A stretch of 64,000 nt of DNA from Streptomyces sp. NBC_01451 (GCF_036227485.1 NZ_CP109479.1:5952001-6016000); one strand, 5' to 3'. Shown: positions 26,247 through 36,296, counted from the stretch's first letter. Notes: a model not told the origin generated them from the letters alone. A program made the numbers and translations.

Positions 26247-26627
26247 ATGGCACGCGTTTCCGGTGTTGACATCCCGCGTGAAAAGCGTGTGGAGGTCGCC
26301 CTCACCTACGTGTTCGGCATCGGCCGGACCCTTTCCCAGCTGACGCTGGCGGAGACGGGCATCGACCCGAACACCCGTGTTCGGGACCTCTCCGAGGAGC
26401 AGCTCGTCGCGATCCGCGAGTACGTGGACGCCAACATCAAGACCGAGGGTGACCTCCGTCGCGAGATCCAGGGCGACATTCGCCGGAAGATCGAGATCGG
26501 CTGCTACCAGGGTATTCGCCACCGCCGTGGCCTGCCCGTCCACGGTCAGCGCACCAGCACGAACGCTCGTACCCGCAAGGGCCCGCGTCGCGCCATCGCC
26601 GGCAAGAAGAAGCCGGGCAAGAAGTAG
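26247..26627 (+). CDS. rpsM: 30S ribosomal protein S13
   Basis: A 126-aa protein of the 30S head that contacts the 50S and P-site tRNA. It starts [19 protein letters not shown] and contains [43 protein letters not shown] across ~30 residues, and the basic tail KKKPGKK. Followed after 69 bp by rpsK. Confidence 0.99.
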   Translation: MARVSGVDIPREKRVEVALTYVFGIGRTLSQLTLAETGIDPNTRVRDLSEEQLVAIREYVDANIKTEGDLRREIQGDIRRKIEIGCYQGIRHRRGLPVHGQRTSTNARTRKGPRRAIAGKKKPGKK

Positions 26628-26696
26628 TCCTCAGCGGACAACGCTTCATCAGCGGTCTTCGCTGTAGGACCGACCACCTCCCCGTAGGAGTAGTAG

Positions 26697-27101
26697 ATGC
26701 CCCCCAAGGGTCGTCAGGGCGCTGCCAAGAAGGTGCGCCGCAAGGAAAAGAAGAACGTCGCTCACGGGCACGCTCACATCAAGAGCACGTTCAACAACAC
26801 GATCGTCTCGATCACCGACCCCGCGGGCAACGTGATCTCCTGGGCCTCCGCCGGCCACGTCGGCTTCAAGGGCTCGCGCAAGTCCACCCCCTTCGCCGCG
26901 CAGATGGCCGCCGAGTCGGCCGCCCGCCGCGCGCAGGAGCACGGCATGCGCAAGGTCGACGTCTTCGTCAAGGGCCCGGGTTCGGGTCGCGAGACGGCCA
27001 TCCGTTCGCTTCAGGCGACCGGTCTTGAGGTCGGCTCCATCCAGGACGTCACCCCCACCCCGCACAACGGCTGCCGTCCGCCGAAGCGTCGGCGCGTCTG
27101 A
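26697..27101 (+). CDS. rpsK: 30S ribosomal protein S11
   Basis: A 134-aa protein of the platform near the mRNA exit. Signatures are [40 protein letters not shown], and the C-terminus [18 protein letters not shown]. The last 33 bases of the gene (27069-27101) are repeated imperfectly in the following gap at 27173-27205. CCCCGTAGGAG precedes the ATG. Confidence 0.99.
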   Translation: MPPKGRQGAAKKVRRKEKKNVAHGHAHIKSTFNNTIVSITDPAGNVISWASAGHVGFKGSRKSTPFAAQMAAESAARRAQEHGMRKVDVFVKGPGSGRETAIRSLQATGLEVGSIQDVTPTPHNGCRPPKRRRV

Positions 27102-27142
27102 CGCACCGGTTCAGGGCGGCTCGGCTGCTTTCGGCTGGGGGT

Positions 27143-27160
27143 GTGGGGGTTGGCCCCCAC
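27143..27160 (+). promoter_or_regulatory. Hairpin between rpsK and rpoA
   Basis: GTGGGGG-TTGG-CCCCCAC is a perfect hairpin with 7-bp arms at 27143-27160. It lies directly before ATG 27161 of the S11-tail-like mini-frame. It could be a weak terminator or a processing site in the alpha operon transcript. Confidence 0.5.
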
Positions 27161-27205
27161 ATGTCGCAGCACGGCTGCCGTCCGCCCGAGCGCCGTCGCG
27201 TCTGA
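27161..27205 (+). repeat. Partial copy of the rpsK 3' end, in frame with an ATG
   Basis: Bases 27173-27205 match the last 33 bases of rpsK (27069-27101) at 29 of 33 positions, including the stop codon. Read from ATG 27161, the frame gives M-S-Q-H-G-C-R-P-P-E-R-R-R-V-stop, compared with [16 protein letters not shown] in S11. No good ribosome site precedes this ATG, so it is more likely a duplication remnant than a gene. Confidence 0.75.
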
Positions 27206-27319
27206 GTTGCGGTTGTCTTAGGTTTCGGGCGGTATGGCTCTTCGGAGGCGTGCCGCCCGTACCCTTGTATTACTGGTCGGACATCAAATAGCGGGTGTCC
27301 ATGACTGAAGGATCTCCAC

Positions 27320-28342
27320 ATGCTGATCGCTCAGCGTCCCTCGTTGACCGAAGAGGTCGTCGACGAGTTCCGCTCCCGGTTCGTCATCGAGCCGCTGGAG
27401 CCGGGCTTCGGCTACACCCTCGGTAACTCCCTCCGCCGGACTCTTCTGTCCTCGATTCCGGGTGCGGCTGTCACCAGCATCCGTGTCGACGGCGTTCTGC
27501 ACGAGTTCACCACCGTGCCGGGTGTCAAGGAAGACGTCACGGACCTCATCCTCAACATCAAGCAGCTCGTCGTCAGCAGCGAGCACGACGAGCCGGTCGT
27601 GATGTACCTGCGCAAGCAGGGTCCCGGTCTTGTCACCGCCGCCGACATCGCGCCGCCGGCCGGCGTCGAGGTGCACAACCCCGACCTCGTCCTCGCCACG
27701 CTCAACGGCAAGGGCAAGCTGGAGATGGAGCTGACCGTCGAGCGCGGTCGCGGCTACGTCTCCGCCGTGCAGAACAAGCAGGTGGGTCAGGAGATCGGGC
27801 GTATCCCGGTCGACTCGATCTACTCGCCGGTGCTGAAGGTCACGTACAAGGTCGAGGCCACGCGTGTCGAGCAGCGCACCGACTTCGACAAGCTGATCGT
27901 CGACGTCGAGACCAAGCAGGCCATGCGTCCCCGTGACGCCATGGCGTCGGCCGGTAAGACGCTCGTCGAGCTGTTCGGGCTCGCCCGTGAGCTCAACGTC
28001 GACGCCGAGGGCATCGACATGGGCCCGTCCCCGACCGATGCCGCGCTGGCCGCCGATCTTGCGCTGCCGATCGAGGAGCTGGAGCTCACCGTTCGGTCGT
28101 ACAACTGCCTCAAGCGCGAGGGCATCCACTCCGTGGGTGAGCTCGTGGCTCGTTCCGAGGCGGACCTGCTCGACATCCGCAACTTCGGTGCGAAGTCGAT
28201 CGACGAAGTCAAGGCTAAGCTCGCCGGGATGGGTCTCGCGCTCAAGGACTCGCCTCCCGGGTTCGACCCGACCGCCGCCGCTGACGCCTTTGGCGCCGAC
28301 GACGACGTGGACGCGGGCTTCGTGGAGACCGAGCAGTACTGA
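27320..28342 (+). CDS. rpoA: DNA-directed RNA polymerase subunit alpha
   Basis: A 340-aa protein. The N-terminal assembly domain is ~1-230 ([43 protein letters not shown]). The C-terminal domain at ~245-315 contacts UP elements and activators ([22 protein letters not shown], then [18 protein letters not shown]). A short acidic tail follows ([10 protein letters not shown]). It sits between rpsK and rplQ in the alpha operon; the 218-bp gap upstream carries the rpsK-tail copy and may hold its own promoter. Confidence 0.99.
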   Translation: MLIAQRPSLTEEVVDEFRSRFVIEPLEPGFGYTLGNSLRRTLLSSIPGAAVTSIRVDGVLHEFTTVPGVKEDVTDLILNIKQLVVSSEHDEPVVMYLRKQGPGLVTAADIAPPAGVEVHNPDLVLATLNGKGKLEMELTVERGRGYVSAVQNKQVGQEIGRIPVDSIYSPVLKVTYKVEATRVEQRTDFDKLIVDVETKQAMRPRDAMASAGKTLVELFGLARELNVDAEGIDMGPSPTDAALAADLALPIEELELTVRSYNCLKREGIHSVGELVARSEADLLDIRNFGAKSIDEVKAKLAGMGLALKDSPPGFDPTAAADAFGADDDVDAGFVETEQY

Positions 28343-28550
28343 GAGCTCGGGACTCACCGTTTTGGTTTTGGGTGCGGGTGCGCTGTGCTTGGTCGCGCCC
28401 ACGCGGCGGAGTCGCATATCGACAACGCCCCGCGCCCCTTCCGAGCCTCGCCCCTCCGGGGCTTTGCTCGGATCTTCGACGGGCATCCGCCCGCTCGGAT
28501 ACTGACTTCGGTACCTGATACGGCCGGGGCAGACAACAAGGAGAAAGATC

Positions 28551-29072
28551 ATGCCGAAGCCCGCCAAGGGTGCCCGTCTGGGCGGCAGTGCCGCGCACGA
28601 GAAGCTGCTTCTTGCGAACCTCGCGAAGTCGCTCTTCGAGCACGGCAAGATCACGACCACCGAGGCGAAGGCGCGCCGGCTCCGTCCGTACGCCGAGCGT
28701 CTGGTCACCAAGGCGAAGAAGGGCGACCTTCACAACCGCCGTCAGGTGCTCCAGGTCATCACGGACAAGAGCATCGTCCACACGCTCTTCACCGAGATCG
28801 GCCCGCGCTACGAGAACCGCCCGGGTGGTTACACCCGTATCACCAAGATCGGTAACCGTCGTGGCGACAACGCGCCCATGGCTGTCATCGAGCTGGTGGA
28901 GGCCCTGACCGTGGCCCAGCAGGCCACCGGTGAGGCCGAGGCGGCGACGAAGCGCTCCGCGAAGGACGCCGAGGCCGTTGTTGAGGCCAAGGCCGAGGAG
29001 ACCCAGGTCGAGGACGCCAAGGTCGATGTGACCAAGGGTGATGAGGCCGCCGAGGAGTCCAAGGACGCGTAA
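28551..29072 (+). CDS. rplQ: 50S ribosomal protein L17
   Basis: A 173-aa protein, about 50 residues longer than E. coli L17. The core (1-~118) starts [18 protein letters not shown], with [25 protein letters not shown] and [14 protein letters not shown]. Residues ~120-173 are an acidic, Ala/Glu/Lys-rich tail ([20 protein letters not shown]) of the type seen in actinobacteria. AAGGAGA precedes the ATG. A terminator follows at 29149-29185. Confidence 0.98.
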   Translation: MPKPAKGARLGGSAAHEKLLLANLAKSLFEHGKITTTEAKARRLRPYAERLVTKAKKGDLHNRRQVLQVITDKSIVHTLFTEIGPRYENRPGGYTRITKIGNRRGDNAPMAVIELVEALTVAQQATGEAEAATKRSAKDAEAVVEAKAEETQVEDAKVDVTKGDEAAEESKDA

Positions 29073-29100
29073 GCGTCTGCGGGGTTCTGCTCGGTCGGCG

Positions 29101-29147
29101 GCTGCGGCTTCGTCGTGGTTGTTCGCGCAGTTCCCCGCGCCCCTAAA
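29101..29147. repeat. Streptomyces-type intergenic repeat, copy 1
   Basis: This ~46-bp element, ending CGCGCAGTTCCCCGCGCCCC-TAA, is repeated in the same orientation at 34294-34339 with a few differences. I recall the CGCGCAGTTCCCCGCGCC core as frequent between genes in Streptomyces genomes. Here it stands directly before the rplQ terminator. Confidence 0.7.
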
Positions 29148-29148
29148 G

Positions 29149-29185
29149 GCGGGTCCGCTCCTTTCGAGGGGCGGGCCCGCTTTTG
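29149..29185 (+). terminator. Intrinsic terminator after rplQ
   Basis: GCGGGTCCGCTCC (29149-29161) pairs with GGGGCGGGCCCGC (29168-29180), with two G-U pairs, and is followed by TTTTG. This is a classical terminator, so truA is probably read mainly from elsewhere or by read-through. Confidence 0.9.
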
Positions 29186-29206
29186 TGTTGCTGAGAGGAT
29201 CTGCGT

Positions 29207-30052
29207 GTGAGCGATGACGTACAGCCCGGGTTCGTACGGGTGCGGCTGGACCTTTCCTACGACGGCAGCGGGTTCTCCGGGTGGGCCAAACAGGCCGGTG
29301 GCCGCAGGACCGTCCAGGGGGAGATCGAGGACGCCCTGCGCACGGTGACCCGGTCCGGGGAGGCCCTCTACGAGCTGACCGTGGCCGGACGTACCGATGC
29401 CGGAGTGCATGCCCGGGGGCAGGTCGCCCATGTCGATCTGCCGGTCGGCGTGTGGGAGGAGCACCAGGAGAAGCTGCTCAAGCGGCTTGCCGGGCGGCTC
29501 GGCAAGGACGTGCGGGTGTGGAGTGCGGTGGAGGCGCCGGCCGGGTTCAACGCGCGGTTCGCCGCCCTGTGGCGCCGTTACGTGTACCGGGTCGGTGACC
29601 GGACCGGCGGTGTGGACCCGTTGCTGCGCAACCATGTGCTCTGGCACGACTGGGAGCTGGACGTCGTCGCGATGGACGCCGCCGCCAAGTCCCTCGTCGG
29701 AGAGCATGACTTCGCCGCGTACGCGAAGAAGCGCGAGGGGGCGTCGACGGTCCGCGAGGTCCTCGACTTCGGGGTGCGCCGGCGGCTCGACGGCATCGTC
29801 GAGATCGAGGTCCGCGCCGACGCCTTCTGCCACAACCAGGTGCGGTCCATGGTCGGCGCGCTGCTGTTCGTGGGCGACGGGCACCGGGGGGTGGAGTGGC
29901 CGAGGCGGGTACTGGACGCGCGGGTGCGGGACAGTGCCGTGCACGTCGTACGGCCGTACGGGCTGACGCTGGAGGAGGTCGCCTATCCGGCGGACGACCA
30001 GCTCGCCGGGCGGCAGCTTCAGGCTCGGCGGGTGCGGGGCGAGGTCCACTGA
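29207..30052 (+). CDS. truA: tRNA pseudouridine(38-40) synthase TruA
   Basis: A 281-aa enzyme that makes pseudouridine at positions 38-40 of the tRNA anticodon arm. The start is GTG 29207 after GAGAGGATCT. The catalytic Asp is in [14 protein letters not shown] (Asp64). Other signatures are [25 protein letters not shown], and [19 protein letters not shown]. It follows rplQ past the terminator, the usual position in actinobacteria, and converges with the next minus-strand gene. Confidence 0.97.
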   Translation: MSDDVQPGFVRVRLDLSYDGSGFSGWAKQAGGRRTVQGEIEDALRTVTRSGEALYELTVAGRTDAGVHARGQVAHVDLPVGVWEEHQEKLLKRLAGRLGKDVRVWSAVEAPAGFNARFAALWRRYVYRVGDRTGGVDPLLRNHVLWHDWELDVVAMDAAAKSLVGEHDFAAYAKKREGASTVREVLDFGVRRRLDGIVEIEVRADAFCHNQVRSMVGALLFVGDGHRGVEWPRRVLDARVRDSAVHVVRPYGLTLEEVAYPADDQLAGRQLQARRVRGEVH

Positions 30053-30097
30053 CGGGTGCCGACAGGTTGCCTGAGGGGTGTACGGCCCGCACGCTCA

Positions 30098-30126
30098 ATG
30101 GCCGACGATCACTGATCGTCGGCCAT
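30098..30126. terminator. Bidirectional terminator between truA and the gene at 30165
   Basis: ATGGCCGACGATCA-C-TGATCGTCGGCCAT is a near-perfect palindrome with 14-bp arms, placed between two convergent genes. It can serve both strands. Confidence 0.85.
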
Positions 30127-30164
30127 CGCGAGCGGGAGAGGCAGAGGGGCTGGGAGGGGGTTCG

Positions 30165-31118
30165 TTACTGGCTGGCCGCCGAGGCCTGGGCCTCGCCGCG
30201 GCGTCTGATCTGGCGGAAGGCGAACTCGGCCAGGTCGTCGCCGGTGGTGAAGACGGCCGTGCTCTTCGTCGTCACGTCCTTGCCGTTGGTGAAACCGGAG
30301 ATCGTGAAGTAGGCGTAGCGGCCGTAGGAGTTGGTCGTCGAGCGGCAGATCGCCGCGCGGCAGAAGGTCGGGACGCCGCCGCCGGACAGGGACTCGACGA
30401 TGCTCTTCCTGTCCGCCGTGGTCTTGACCTTCGTGGCCTGCGCCTCGGTGTCGAAGACGGCCACGCCGACCGTCACCGCGATGCCGTCCTTGCTGTACGT
30501 GACGCGCAGGAAGCGCGTGCACCTGTTGTCCGTCAGGATCTTCGGAAGGGTGGCCTTCACGGCCGACGCGCAGTTCGTCGTGTCGGCGGTCGGGCCCTTC
30601 TTGTAGAGGCGCTCGCCCATCGTCAGCTGCGTACCGGGGAAGAGGGTGTCCGGGCTCAGCTCGGCAGTGTCCTTCTTCACATTGGATATGAAGTCCTTCG
30701 GGTCCAGCGGCGGCGGCGCGCTGGTCGGCGCGAACGACGGCACCGTCGACGCGGTGTCGCTGGGGATGTCCGCGGTGGCGGGCAGACCGGAGGTCGGTTT
30801 GTTGGAGGCCTGGCTGTCGCCGTCCGCGTTGACCACGGCCATCGCCACGGCCGCGCCCACGCCGACGGTGGCCACGGCGGCCCCGACGATCAGCAGGAGT
30901 CTGCGGCGTCTGTTACGGGTCTCGGACGCGTCGGCGAGCGCCGCCCAGTCGGGGGCCTGGCTGCCGAACTGGCCGCCCCACGGCTGCTGCTGCGGGGCCC
31001 GGCTGTTCTGGTCGTCCCACGACGGCTGTGAGGTCCGGCCGCTCTGGTCGTCCCACGGTTGTTGCGGGGTACTCGGTTTCCAGGGATCCCACTGAGGTCC
31101 CCCCTGCCCAAAGCTCAT
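30165..31118 (-). CDS. Single-pass membrane protein with extracytoplasmic C-terminal domain
   Basis: A 317-aa protein. Residues 1-~70 are Gln/Pro/Trp-rich and disordered (WDPWKPSTPQQPWDDQ, then repeated PxWDDQ motifs). A membrane segment lies at ~74-97 (RRRRLLLIVGAAVATVG, then GAAVAMAVV). The rest is predicted outside the cell, with a Ser/Thr/Pro linker and a folded domain with Cys residues (TTNCASAVKATLPKILTDNRCTRFLRVTYS, and TFCRAAICRS). Such proteins are common in Streptomyces next to rplM but have no known role that I can name. The start ATG 31118 has a GGGGGACC region upstream. Confidence 0.85.
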   Translation of the reverse strand: MSFGQGGPQWDPWKPSTPQQPWDDQSGRTSQPSWDDQNSRAPQQQPWGGQFGSQAPDWAALADASETRNRRRRLLLIVGAAVATVGVGAAVAMAVVNADGDSQASNKPTSGLPATADIPSDTASTVPSFAPTSAPPPLDPKDFISNVKKDTAELSPDTLFPGTQLTMGERLYKKGPTADTTNCASAVKATLPKILTDNRCTRFLRVTYSKDGIAVTVGVAVFDTEAQATKVKTTADRKSIVESLSGGGVPTFCRAAICRSTTNSYGRYAYFTISGFTNGKDVTTKSTAVFTTGDDLAEFAFRQIRRRGEAQASAASQ

Positions 31119-31557
31119 GGGCGCATCTTAGACGCCGTGCAACCCCTGTGCCGATGCGTCTCAGGGCCTTCTCATGGGCCACAGGGGTAACGCGGTCGGG
31201 GCCGGGACAGGGATCGGCCAGGGTTCGGTCAGGGTTCAGGCGGGTTTCTCACGCACCGGCCCGTACTGTCCGTTGCGGCGGCCGTCGGACGGGTCCACCC
31301 GTGGCCGTCCGCCCGTGTTCGCCCCGTGCCCGCCGACCTCGTTTTGACCCGTCCGGGGCAGCACGGGTAGCCTGGGCGATTGTTATGCGTATCGGCTTGG
31401 TCGCTTTCACGCGAGAGGCCCTTACGTAGGTTCCCTGGAGCAGTTTCCAGTGGGCGGCATACGGGCATCGGTCCCGGCACTGTCGTCCCCAGCTGCACGA
31501 TCGCTTCAGTGATGCCATGTGTCAGGACCCATCCACTGAAGAAGCGAAGGCTACGAA
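31119..31557 (+). promoter_or_regulatory. rplM-rpsI promoter region and leader
   Basis: This 439-bp gap separates the divergent membrane-protein gene and rplM. A good vegetative promoter is TTGACC (31344-31349), 18 bp, TAGCCT (31368-31373), pointing to rplM and leaving a ~180-bp leader. The leader holds CTGGAGCAGTTTCCAG (a small hairpin) near 31433-31448. The first half of the gap shows nothing recognisable. Confidence 0.6.
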
Positions 31558-32001
31558 GTGCGTACGTTCAGCCCTAAGCCCGGCGACATCACTCGCCAGT
31601 GGTACGTCATCGACGCCCAGGATGTCGTCCTGGGCCGTCTGGCCACCACTGCCGCGAACATTCTGCGCGGCAAGCACAAGCCGATTTACGCGCCCCACGT
31701 CGACGCCGGTGACTTCGTCATCATCATCAACGCCGACAAGGTGCACCTCTCCGGCAACAAGAAGACCCAGAAGATGGCCTACCGCCACTCCGGTTACCCG
31801 GGTGGTCTGCGCTCCGTCCGTTACGACGAGCTTCTGGCGAAGAACCCCGAGAAGGCCGTCGAGAAGGCCATCAAGGGCATGATCCCCAAGAACACCCTGG
31901 GTCGTCAGTGCCTTTCGAAGCTGAAGGTCTACTCGGGCGACCAGCACCCCCACGCTGCCCAGCAGCCGGTGCCGTTCGAGATCACCCAGGTCGCGCAGTA
32001 G
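31558..32001 (+). CDS. rplM: 50S ribosomal protein L13
   Basis: A 147-aa early-assembly protein. It starts at GTG 31558 ([20 protein letters not shown]), with [40 protein letters not shown] and [19 protein letters not shown]. It is followed by rpsI after 42 bp, the standard pair. Confidence 0.99.
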   Translation: MRTFSPKPGDITRQWYVIDAQDVVLGRLATTAANILRGKHKPIYAPHVDAGDFVIIINADKVHLSGNKKTQKMAYRHSGYPGGLRSVRYDELLAKNPEKAVEKAIKGMIPKNTLGRQCLSKLKVYSGDQHPHAAQQPVPFEITQVAQ

Positions 32002-32043
32002 TTCCGGCCACCCCCTAAGACGTAGAAAATTCTGAGGAGAATC

Positions 32044-32580
32044 GTGGCCGAGACCACTGTCGAGCAGCCGCTCGACGACACCGCCGATGTCGAGTTCGAG
32101 AACGCCGACATCGAGAGCTACACCACCGAGTCCGAGGCGCCCGTCGTCGAGGGCGAGTACGCGGAGGCCCTCGACGGTCGCTTCGGTGACCCGCAGCCGG
32201 CCGCCGGCCTGGGCCGTCGCAAGAACGCCATCGCCCGCGTCCGGATCGTCCCGGGCACCGGCAAGTGGAAGATCAACGGTCGCACCCTTGAGGACTACTT
32301 CCCCAACAAGGTGCACCAGCAGGAAGTCAACGAGCCCTTCAAGGTGCTCGAACTCGAAGGCCGCTACGACGTTGTCGCCCGCATCTCGGGTGGCGGTGTC
32401 TCCGGCCAGGCCGGCGCCCTGCGCCTCGGTGTGGCCCGCGCGCTGAACGAGGCCGACGTGGACAACAACCGCGGCGCCCTCAAGAAGGCCGGCTTCCTCC
32501 GTCGTGACGACCGTGCGGTCGAGCGCAAGAAGGCCGGTCTCAAGAAGGCCCGCAAGGCCCCGCAGTACAGCAAGCGTTAA
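32044..32580 (+). CDS. rpsI: 30S ribosomal protein S9
   Basis: A 178-aa protein, about 48 residues longer than E. coli S9. The first ~50 residues are an acidic extension ([20 protein letters not shown]). The core starts at [21 protein letters not shown] and ends with [22 protein letters not shown], whose C-terminal Lys-Arg tail reaches the P-site tRNA. The start is GTG 32044 after GAGGAGA. Confidence 0.99.
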   Translation: MAETTVEQPLDDTADVEFENADIESYTTESEAPVVEGEYAEALDGRFGDPQPAAGLGRRKNAIARVRIVPGTGKWKINGRTLEDYFPNKVHQQEVNEPFKVLELEGRYDVVARISGGGVSGQAGALRLGVARALNEADVDNNRGALKKAGFLRRDDRAVERKKAGLKKARKAPQYSKR

Positions 32581-32622
32581 TCGCCCGCTGTTCTCGGACG
32601 TTTCGCACGTCTCGTACGCATC

Positions 32623-32653
32623 GCCCCGGCGGCACTTTCCGTGCCGTCGGGGC
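32623..32653 (+). terminator. Terminator after rpsI
   Basis: GCCCCGGCGGCAC (32623-32635) pairs with GTGCCGTCGGGGC (32641-32653) with one G-U, around a TTTCC loop. It ends the L13-S9 transcript; the rest of the 311-bp gap before glmM must hold that gene's promoter, which I could not place clearly. Confidence 0.8.
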
Positions 32654-32891
32654 GGTTCGTTTACAGGGGGCGTCAATTGTCAGAGGCTCATGGGGCTACC
32701 TGTCACAGGCCTCCGGCTCAGGGCCGGGGAACGCTCCCGACAGCCTGGAAACAGGCACAGGGGATATACGTAGTCAGGTCCGGCATGGACACTCGGCATG
32801 AGCCGCACGGCACACAGGCACCTCAGCGCATGAGCCGTATGTACAGTGCGCACCTTTCCAGCATCTTCGCCAGCATTTTCGGAGGACACCA

Positions 32892-34250
32892 GTGGGACGA
32901 CTCTTCGGCACGGACGGCGTGCGCGGTGTCGCCAACGTGGACCTGACGGCCGAGCTGGCTCTCGGTCTGTCGGTAGCGGCGGCCCACGTACTCGCCGAGG
33001 CGGGTTCGTTCGAGGGCCACCGGCCGGTCGCCGTGGTCGGACGGGACCCACGTGCGTCAGGGGAGTTCCTGGAGGCCGCCGTGGTCGCGGGCCTCGCCAG
33101 CGCGGGCGTCGACGTCCTGCTCGTCGGTGTGCTGCCGACCCCGGCGGTGGCGTTCCTCACCGCCGAGCTGGGAGCCGACCTCGGCGTGATGCTCTCGGCC
33201 AGCCACAACGCCATGCCGGACAACGGCGTCAAGTTCCTGGCCCGCGGCGGCCACAAACTCGACGACGAACTGGAGGAGCGGATCGAGGCCGTCTACGAGG
33301 AGCACCGCACCGGCGCTCCCTGGGACCGTCCGACGGGCGGCGGCGTGGGCCGGGTGCGGTCGTACGACGAGGGCTTCGAGCAGTACGTCACCCATCTCGT
33401 CGGGGTGCTTCCCAACCGGCTGGACGGTCTGAAGGTCGTGCTGGACGAGGCGCACGGCGCCGCCAGCCTGGTCTCGCCCGAGGCGTTCACCCGGGCCGGC
33501 GCCGAGATCGTCACCATCGGCGCGGAGCCGGACGGCCTCAACATCAACGACGGCTGCGGCTCCACCCACCTCGGCAAGCTCCAGGCCGCCGTCCTCGAAC
33601 ACGGCGCCGACCTCGGCATCGCCCACGACGGTGACGCCGACCGCTGCCTCGCTGTCGACCACACCGGCGAGGAGGTGGACGGCGACCAGATCATGGCCGT
33701 ACTCGCGCTGGCGATGCGGGAGCGTGGGGTGCTGCGGGCCGACACCGTTGTCGCCACGGTGATGTCCAACCTGGGCTTCAAGCTGGCGATGGAGCGGGAG
33801 GGGCTGTCTCTGGTCCAGACGGCGGTCGGGGACCGCTATGTGCTGGAGGAGATGAAGGAGCACGGGTACGCGCTGGGCGGTGAGCAGTCCGGGCACGTGA
33901 TCATCTCGGATCACGCGACCACCGGCGACGGGACGCTGACGGGGCTGCTGCTGGCGGCTCGGGTCGCGCAGACCGGTCGTACGCTGCGGGATCTCGCGGG
34001 GGTGATGGTGCGGTTGCCGCAGGTGCTGGTGAATGTGCCTGATGTCGACCGGACCCGGGTGGGTTCTTCGGCGGAGCTGGCGGCTGCGGTTGCCGAGGCC
34101 GAGCGGGAACTCGGGGCTACGGGGCGGGTGTTGTTGCGGCCTTCCGGGACCGAGCCGTTGGTTCGGGTGATGGTCGAGGCGGCGGATATCGATCAGGCTC
34201 GGTCCGTGGCTGGGCGGTTGGCGGATGTGGTGAAGTCGGCGCTTGGGTAG
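32892..34250 (+). CDS. glmM: Phosphoglucosamine mutase
   Basis: A 452-aa enzyme converting glucosamine-6-P to glucosamine-1-P for UDP-GlcNAc and cell-wall synthesis. GTG 32892 follows GGAGGACACCA. It starts [15 protein letters not shown]. The active-site phosphoserine loop is [12 protein letters not shown]; the Mg loop is [11 protein letters not shown]; the sugar-binding EQSGHV follows, and the phosphate-binding [14 protein letters not shown] closes it. glmS, acting just before it in the pathway, is 16 kb downstream. Confidence 0.98.
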   Translation: MGRLFGTDGVRGVANVDLTAELALGLSVAAAHVLAEAGSFEGHRPVAVVGRDPRASGEFLEAAVVAGLASAGVDVLLVGVLPTPAVAFLTAELGADLGVMLSASHNAMPDNGVKFLARGGHKLDDELEERIEAVYEEHRTGAPWDRPTGGGVGRVRSYDEGFEQYVTHLVGVLPNRLDGLKVVLDEAHGAASLVSPEAFTRAGAEIVTIGAEPDGLNINDGCGSTHLGKLQAAVLEHGADLGIAHDGDADRCLAVDHTGEEVDGDQIMAVLALAMRERGVLRADTVVATVMSNLGFKLAMEREGLSLVQTAVGDRYVLEEMKEHGYALGGEQSGHVIISDHATTGDGTLTGLLLAARVAQTGRTLRDLAGVMVRLPQVLVNVPDVDRTRVGSSAELAAAVAEAERELGATGRVLLRPSGTEPLVRVMVEAADIDQARSVAGRLADVVKSALG

Positions 34251-34293
34251 TCGGCGGGGCCGGGTTCGGGGCGGGGGATCTGTTTCGTTGCGG

Positions 34294-34339
34294 GCTGCGG
34301 GTTCGTTGTGGCTTGTCGCGCAGTTCCCCGCGCCCCTAA
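34294..34339. repeat. Streptomyces-type intergenic repeat, copy 2
   Basis: This is the second copy of the element at 29101-29147, in the same orientation. It runs into the DUF389 gene, supplying its stop codon (34336-34338), so the gene's 3' end was formed or trimmed by the repeat. Confidence 0.7.
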
Positions 34340-35256
34340 CGGGCGCTTCTCCACAGCCATTTCTGGGCCAGCAGGGTGAGGGTGGCGGCCAGGACGATGC
34401 CCAGGAGGTTCAGCAGGAGCTGGATGGTGGAGCCCGTGGTCTGGTTGGTGTCGCCGTAGCTCAGGGCCACTGCCGCGTTCGCGGCGGCCGGGATCGTCGT
34501 CACGGAGATGGCGACGCCTACCAGGGCGCCGGACTTCGCCGACGTCAGGGAGAGGGTGCCGGCGATGCCGGCCAGGACCGCCACGACGAAGGAGAACCAG
34601 TCGTAGGCGTAGACGAAGCCCGTGTTCGGGCGGTCCGCCTCCAGTTTGGTCTCGGTGAACAGGCCTACGGCGTCCATGAAGACGCTGAAACCGACCGTCA
34701 CCGCCATCGCCGCCGCGAAGCCCACCAGCAGGGCGATCAGGGAGCGGGCTGCCAGTCTCGGGTGGCGTTGGACGAGGGCGGTGCTCAGACCGGCGAGGGG
34801 ACCGAACTCCGGGCCCACCGCCATCGCGCCGACGATCAGGATCGCGTTGTCGAGGACCACACCGCAGGCCGCGATCATCGTGGCGAGCGTGATGAAGGCG
34901 ACGTACGTGATCGACAGCGTCGACTCCTCGTGCGTCGCGTCCGTGAGGTGCTCCCACAGGACGGCGTCCGCGCCCTCGCCGGGTGCGTCCTTCTCCGCCT
35001 TGTCGGCGCGCTCCGAGAGCGACAGGTCGATGTTCTCCACGGCGATCGAACCGGTCACGTCCAGGTCCAACTCCCGCAGCCCGGCGATGAGTTCGTCGCC
35101 CGCCTCCCGGGCCACGTCGCACATCACGACGTCCCCGGCGGGGTTGCGGGCGGCGCCGGGGAGGACGACGAGGTGGGTGGTGCCGACCGTCTTCCCGATC
35201 AGCTGGACCACGTCGTCCGTTCTGTCGGCCGGGGTGATGAGGCGTAGGTGGAGCAT
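34336..35256 (-). CDS. DUF389 family membrane protein
   Basis: A 306-aa protein. Residues ~1-95 are a soluble domain (MLHLRLITPADRTDDVVQLIG). Residues ~110-305 have about six membrane segments (ATMIAACGVVLDNAILIVGAMAVGPEFGPLAG, SFVVAVLAGIAGTLSLTSAKSGALVGVAISVTTIPA, and LLLNLLGIVLAATLTLLAQ). I use ATG 35256, the first Met of the family pattern; the same frame is open much further but crosses coaA. DUF389 (TIGR00341) proteins have no established function. The 3' end overlaps a repetitive element. Confidence 0.9.
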   Translation of the reverse strand: MLHLRLITPADRTDDVVQLIGKTVGTTHLVVLPGAARNPAGDVVMCDVAREAGDELIAGLRELDLDVTGSIAVENIDLSLSERADKAEKDAPGEGADAVLWEHLTDATHEESTLSITYVAFITLATMIAACGVVLDNAILIVGAMAVGPEFGPLAGLSTALVQRHPRLAARSLIALLVGFAAAMAVTVGFSVFMDAVGLFTETKLEADRPNTGFVYAYDWFSFVVAVLAGIAGTLSLTSAKSGALVGVAISVTTIPAAANAAVALSYGDTNQTTGSTIQLLLNLLGIVLAATLTLLAQKWLWRSAR

Positions 35257-35306
35257 GGGGGCAGGGTAACCGGGCCGTGTGCGGCGCGGGTTGTGGCGGG
35301 GCCCGG

Positions 35307-36296
35307 TTACAGCTTCCGCAGGCTGAGCCGCTGCACCTTGTGGTCCGGGCCCTTGCGGATGATGAGGGTGGCGCGGCCCCGGGTGGGGGCCACGTTCTCC
35401 AGGAGGTTCACCTTGTTGATGGTGCGCCAGGTGGTGCGGGCGTAGTCCAGGGCCTCCTCCTCCGACACCTGCGTGTACTTGCGGAAGTACGAGGACGGGT
35501 TCTGGAACGCCGTCTCGCGCAGCCGTCGGAAGCGGTTGAGGTACCAGCGCTCGATGTCCTCGGGGCGGGCGTCGACGTACACGCTGAAGTCGAAGTAGTC
35601 GGCGAGGCCGACGCGGGTGCGGCCGTCGCTGCCGGGGAGGGCGGGCTGGAGGACGTTCAGGCCCTCGACGATCAGGATGTCGGGGCGGCGGACCGTGAGT
35701 TTCTTGTCGGGGACGATGTCGTAGATGAGGTGGGAGTAGACGGGGGCCGTGACCTCGTCCTTCCCGGCCTTGATGTCCGCGACGAAGCGGGTGAGGGCCC
35801 GGCGGTCGTACGACTCGGGGAAACCCTTCCGGGACATCAGGCCACGGGACGTCAGCTCCTCGGTGGGGAGCAGGAAGCCGTCCGTGGTCACCAGTTCGAC
35901 GCGCGGGTGTTCGGGCCAGCGGGAGAGCAGCGCCTGGAGGAGCCGGGCGACGGTCGACTTGCCCACCGCCACCGAGCCGGCGACTCCTATGACGAACGGG
36001 GTGCCGGTCTGGGCGCCCTGTTCGCCCAGGAAGGTGTTCAGGGCACCTCTGAGGCCGTCCGTGGCGCCGATGTACAGGTTGAGGAGGCGGGAGAGCGGGA
36101 GGTAGATGTCGCGCACCTCGTCGAGGTCGATGACATCGCCCAGACCGCGCAGCTTCTCGACCTCCTCGGCGGTGAGGGGGAGAGGCGTCTTGTCGCGCAG
36201 CGCACTCCACTCGGCGCGGGTGAGGTCGACGTAGGGAGTCGCCTCCGGCCGCTGCCGGTGGGCGCTCCGGGGCATCGAGGAGACCGGGGAGATCAC
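35307..36296 (-). CDS. coaA: Pantothenate kinase, type I
   Basis: A 329-aa enzyme phosphorylating pantothenate, the first step to coenzyme A. The Walker A is [12 protein letters not shown] (residues ~100-111). Other signatures are [13 protein letters not shown], the [10 protein letters not shown] motif, [13 protein letters not shown], and [15 protein letters not shown] 36296 gives the length known for Streptomyces CoaA; ATG 36275 is possible. It lies 50 bp upstream of the DUF389 gene on the same strand, so the two may be co-transcribed. Confidence 0.97.
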   Translation of the reverse strand: MISPVSSMPRSAHRQRPEATPYVDLTRAEWSALRDKTPLPLTAEEVEKLRGLGDVIDLDEVRDIYLPLSRLLNLYIGATDGLRGALNTFLGEQGAQTGTPFVIGVAGSVAVGKSTVARLLQALLSRWPEHPRVELVTTDGFLLPTEELTSRGLMSRKGFPESYDRRALTRFVADIKAGKDEVTAPVYSHLIYDIVPDKKLTVRRPDILIVEGLNVLQPALPGSDGRTRVGLADYFDFSVYVDARPEDIERWYLNRFRRLRETAFQNPSSYFRKYTQVSEEEALDYARTTWRTINKVNLLENVAPTRGRATLIIRKGPDHKVQRLSLRKL

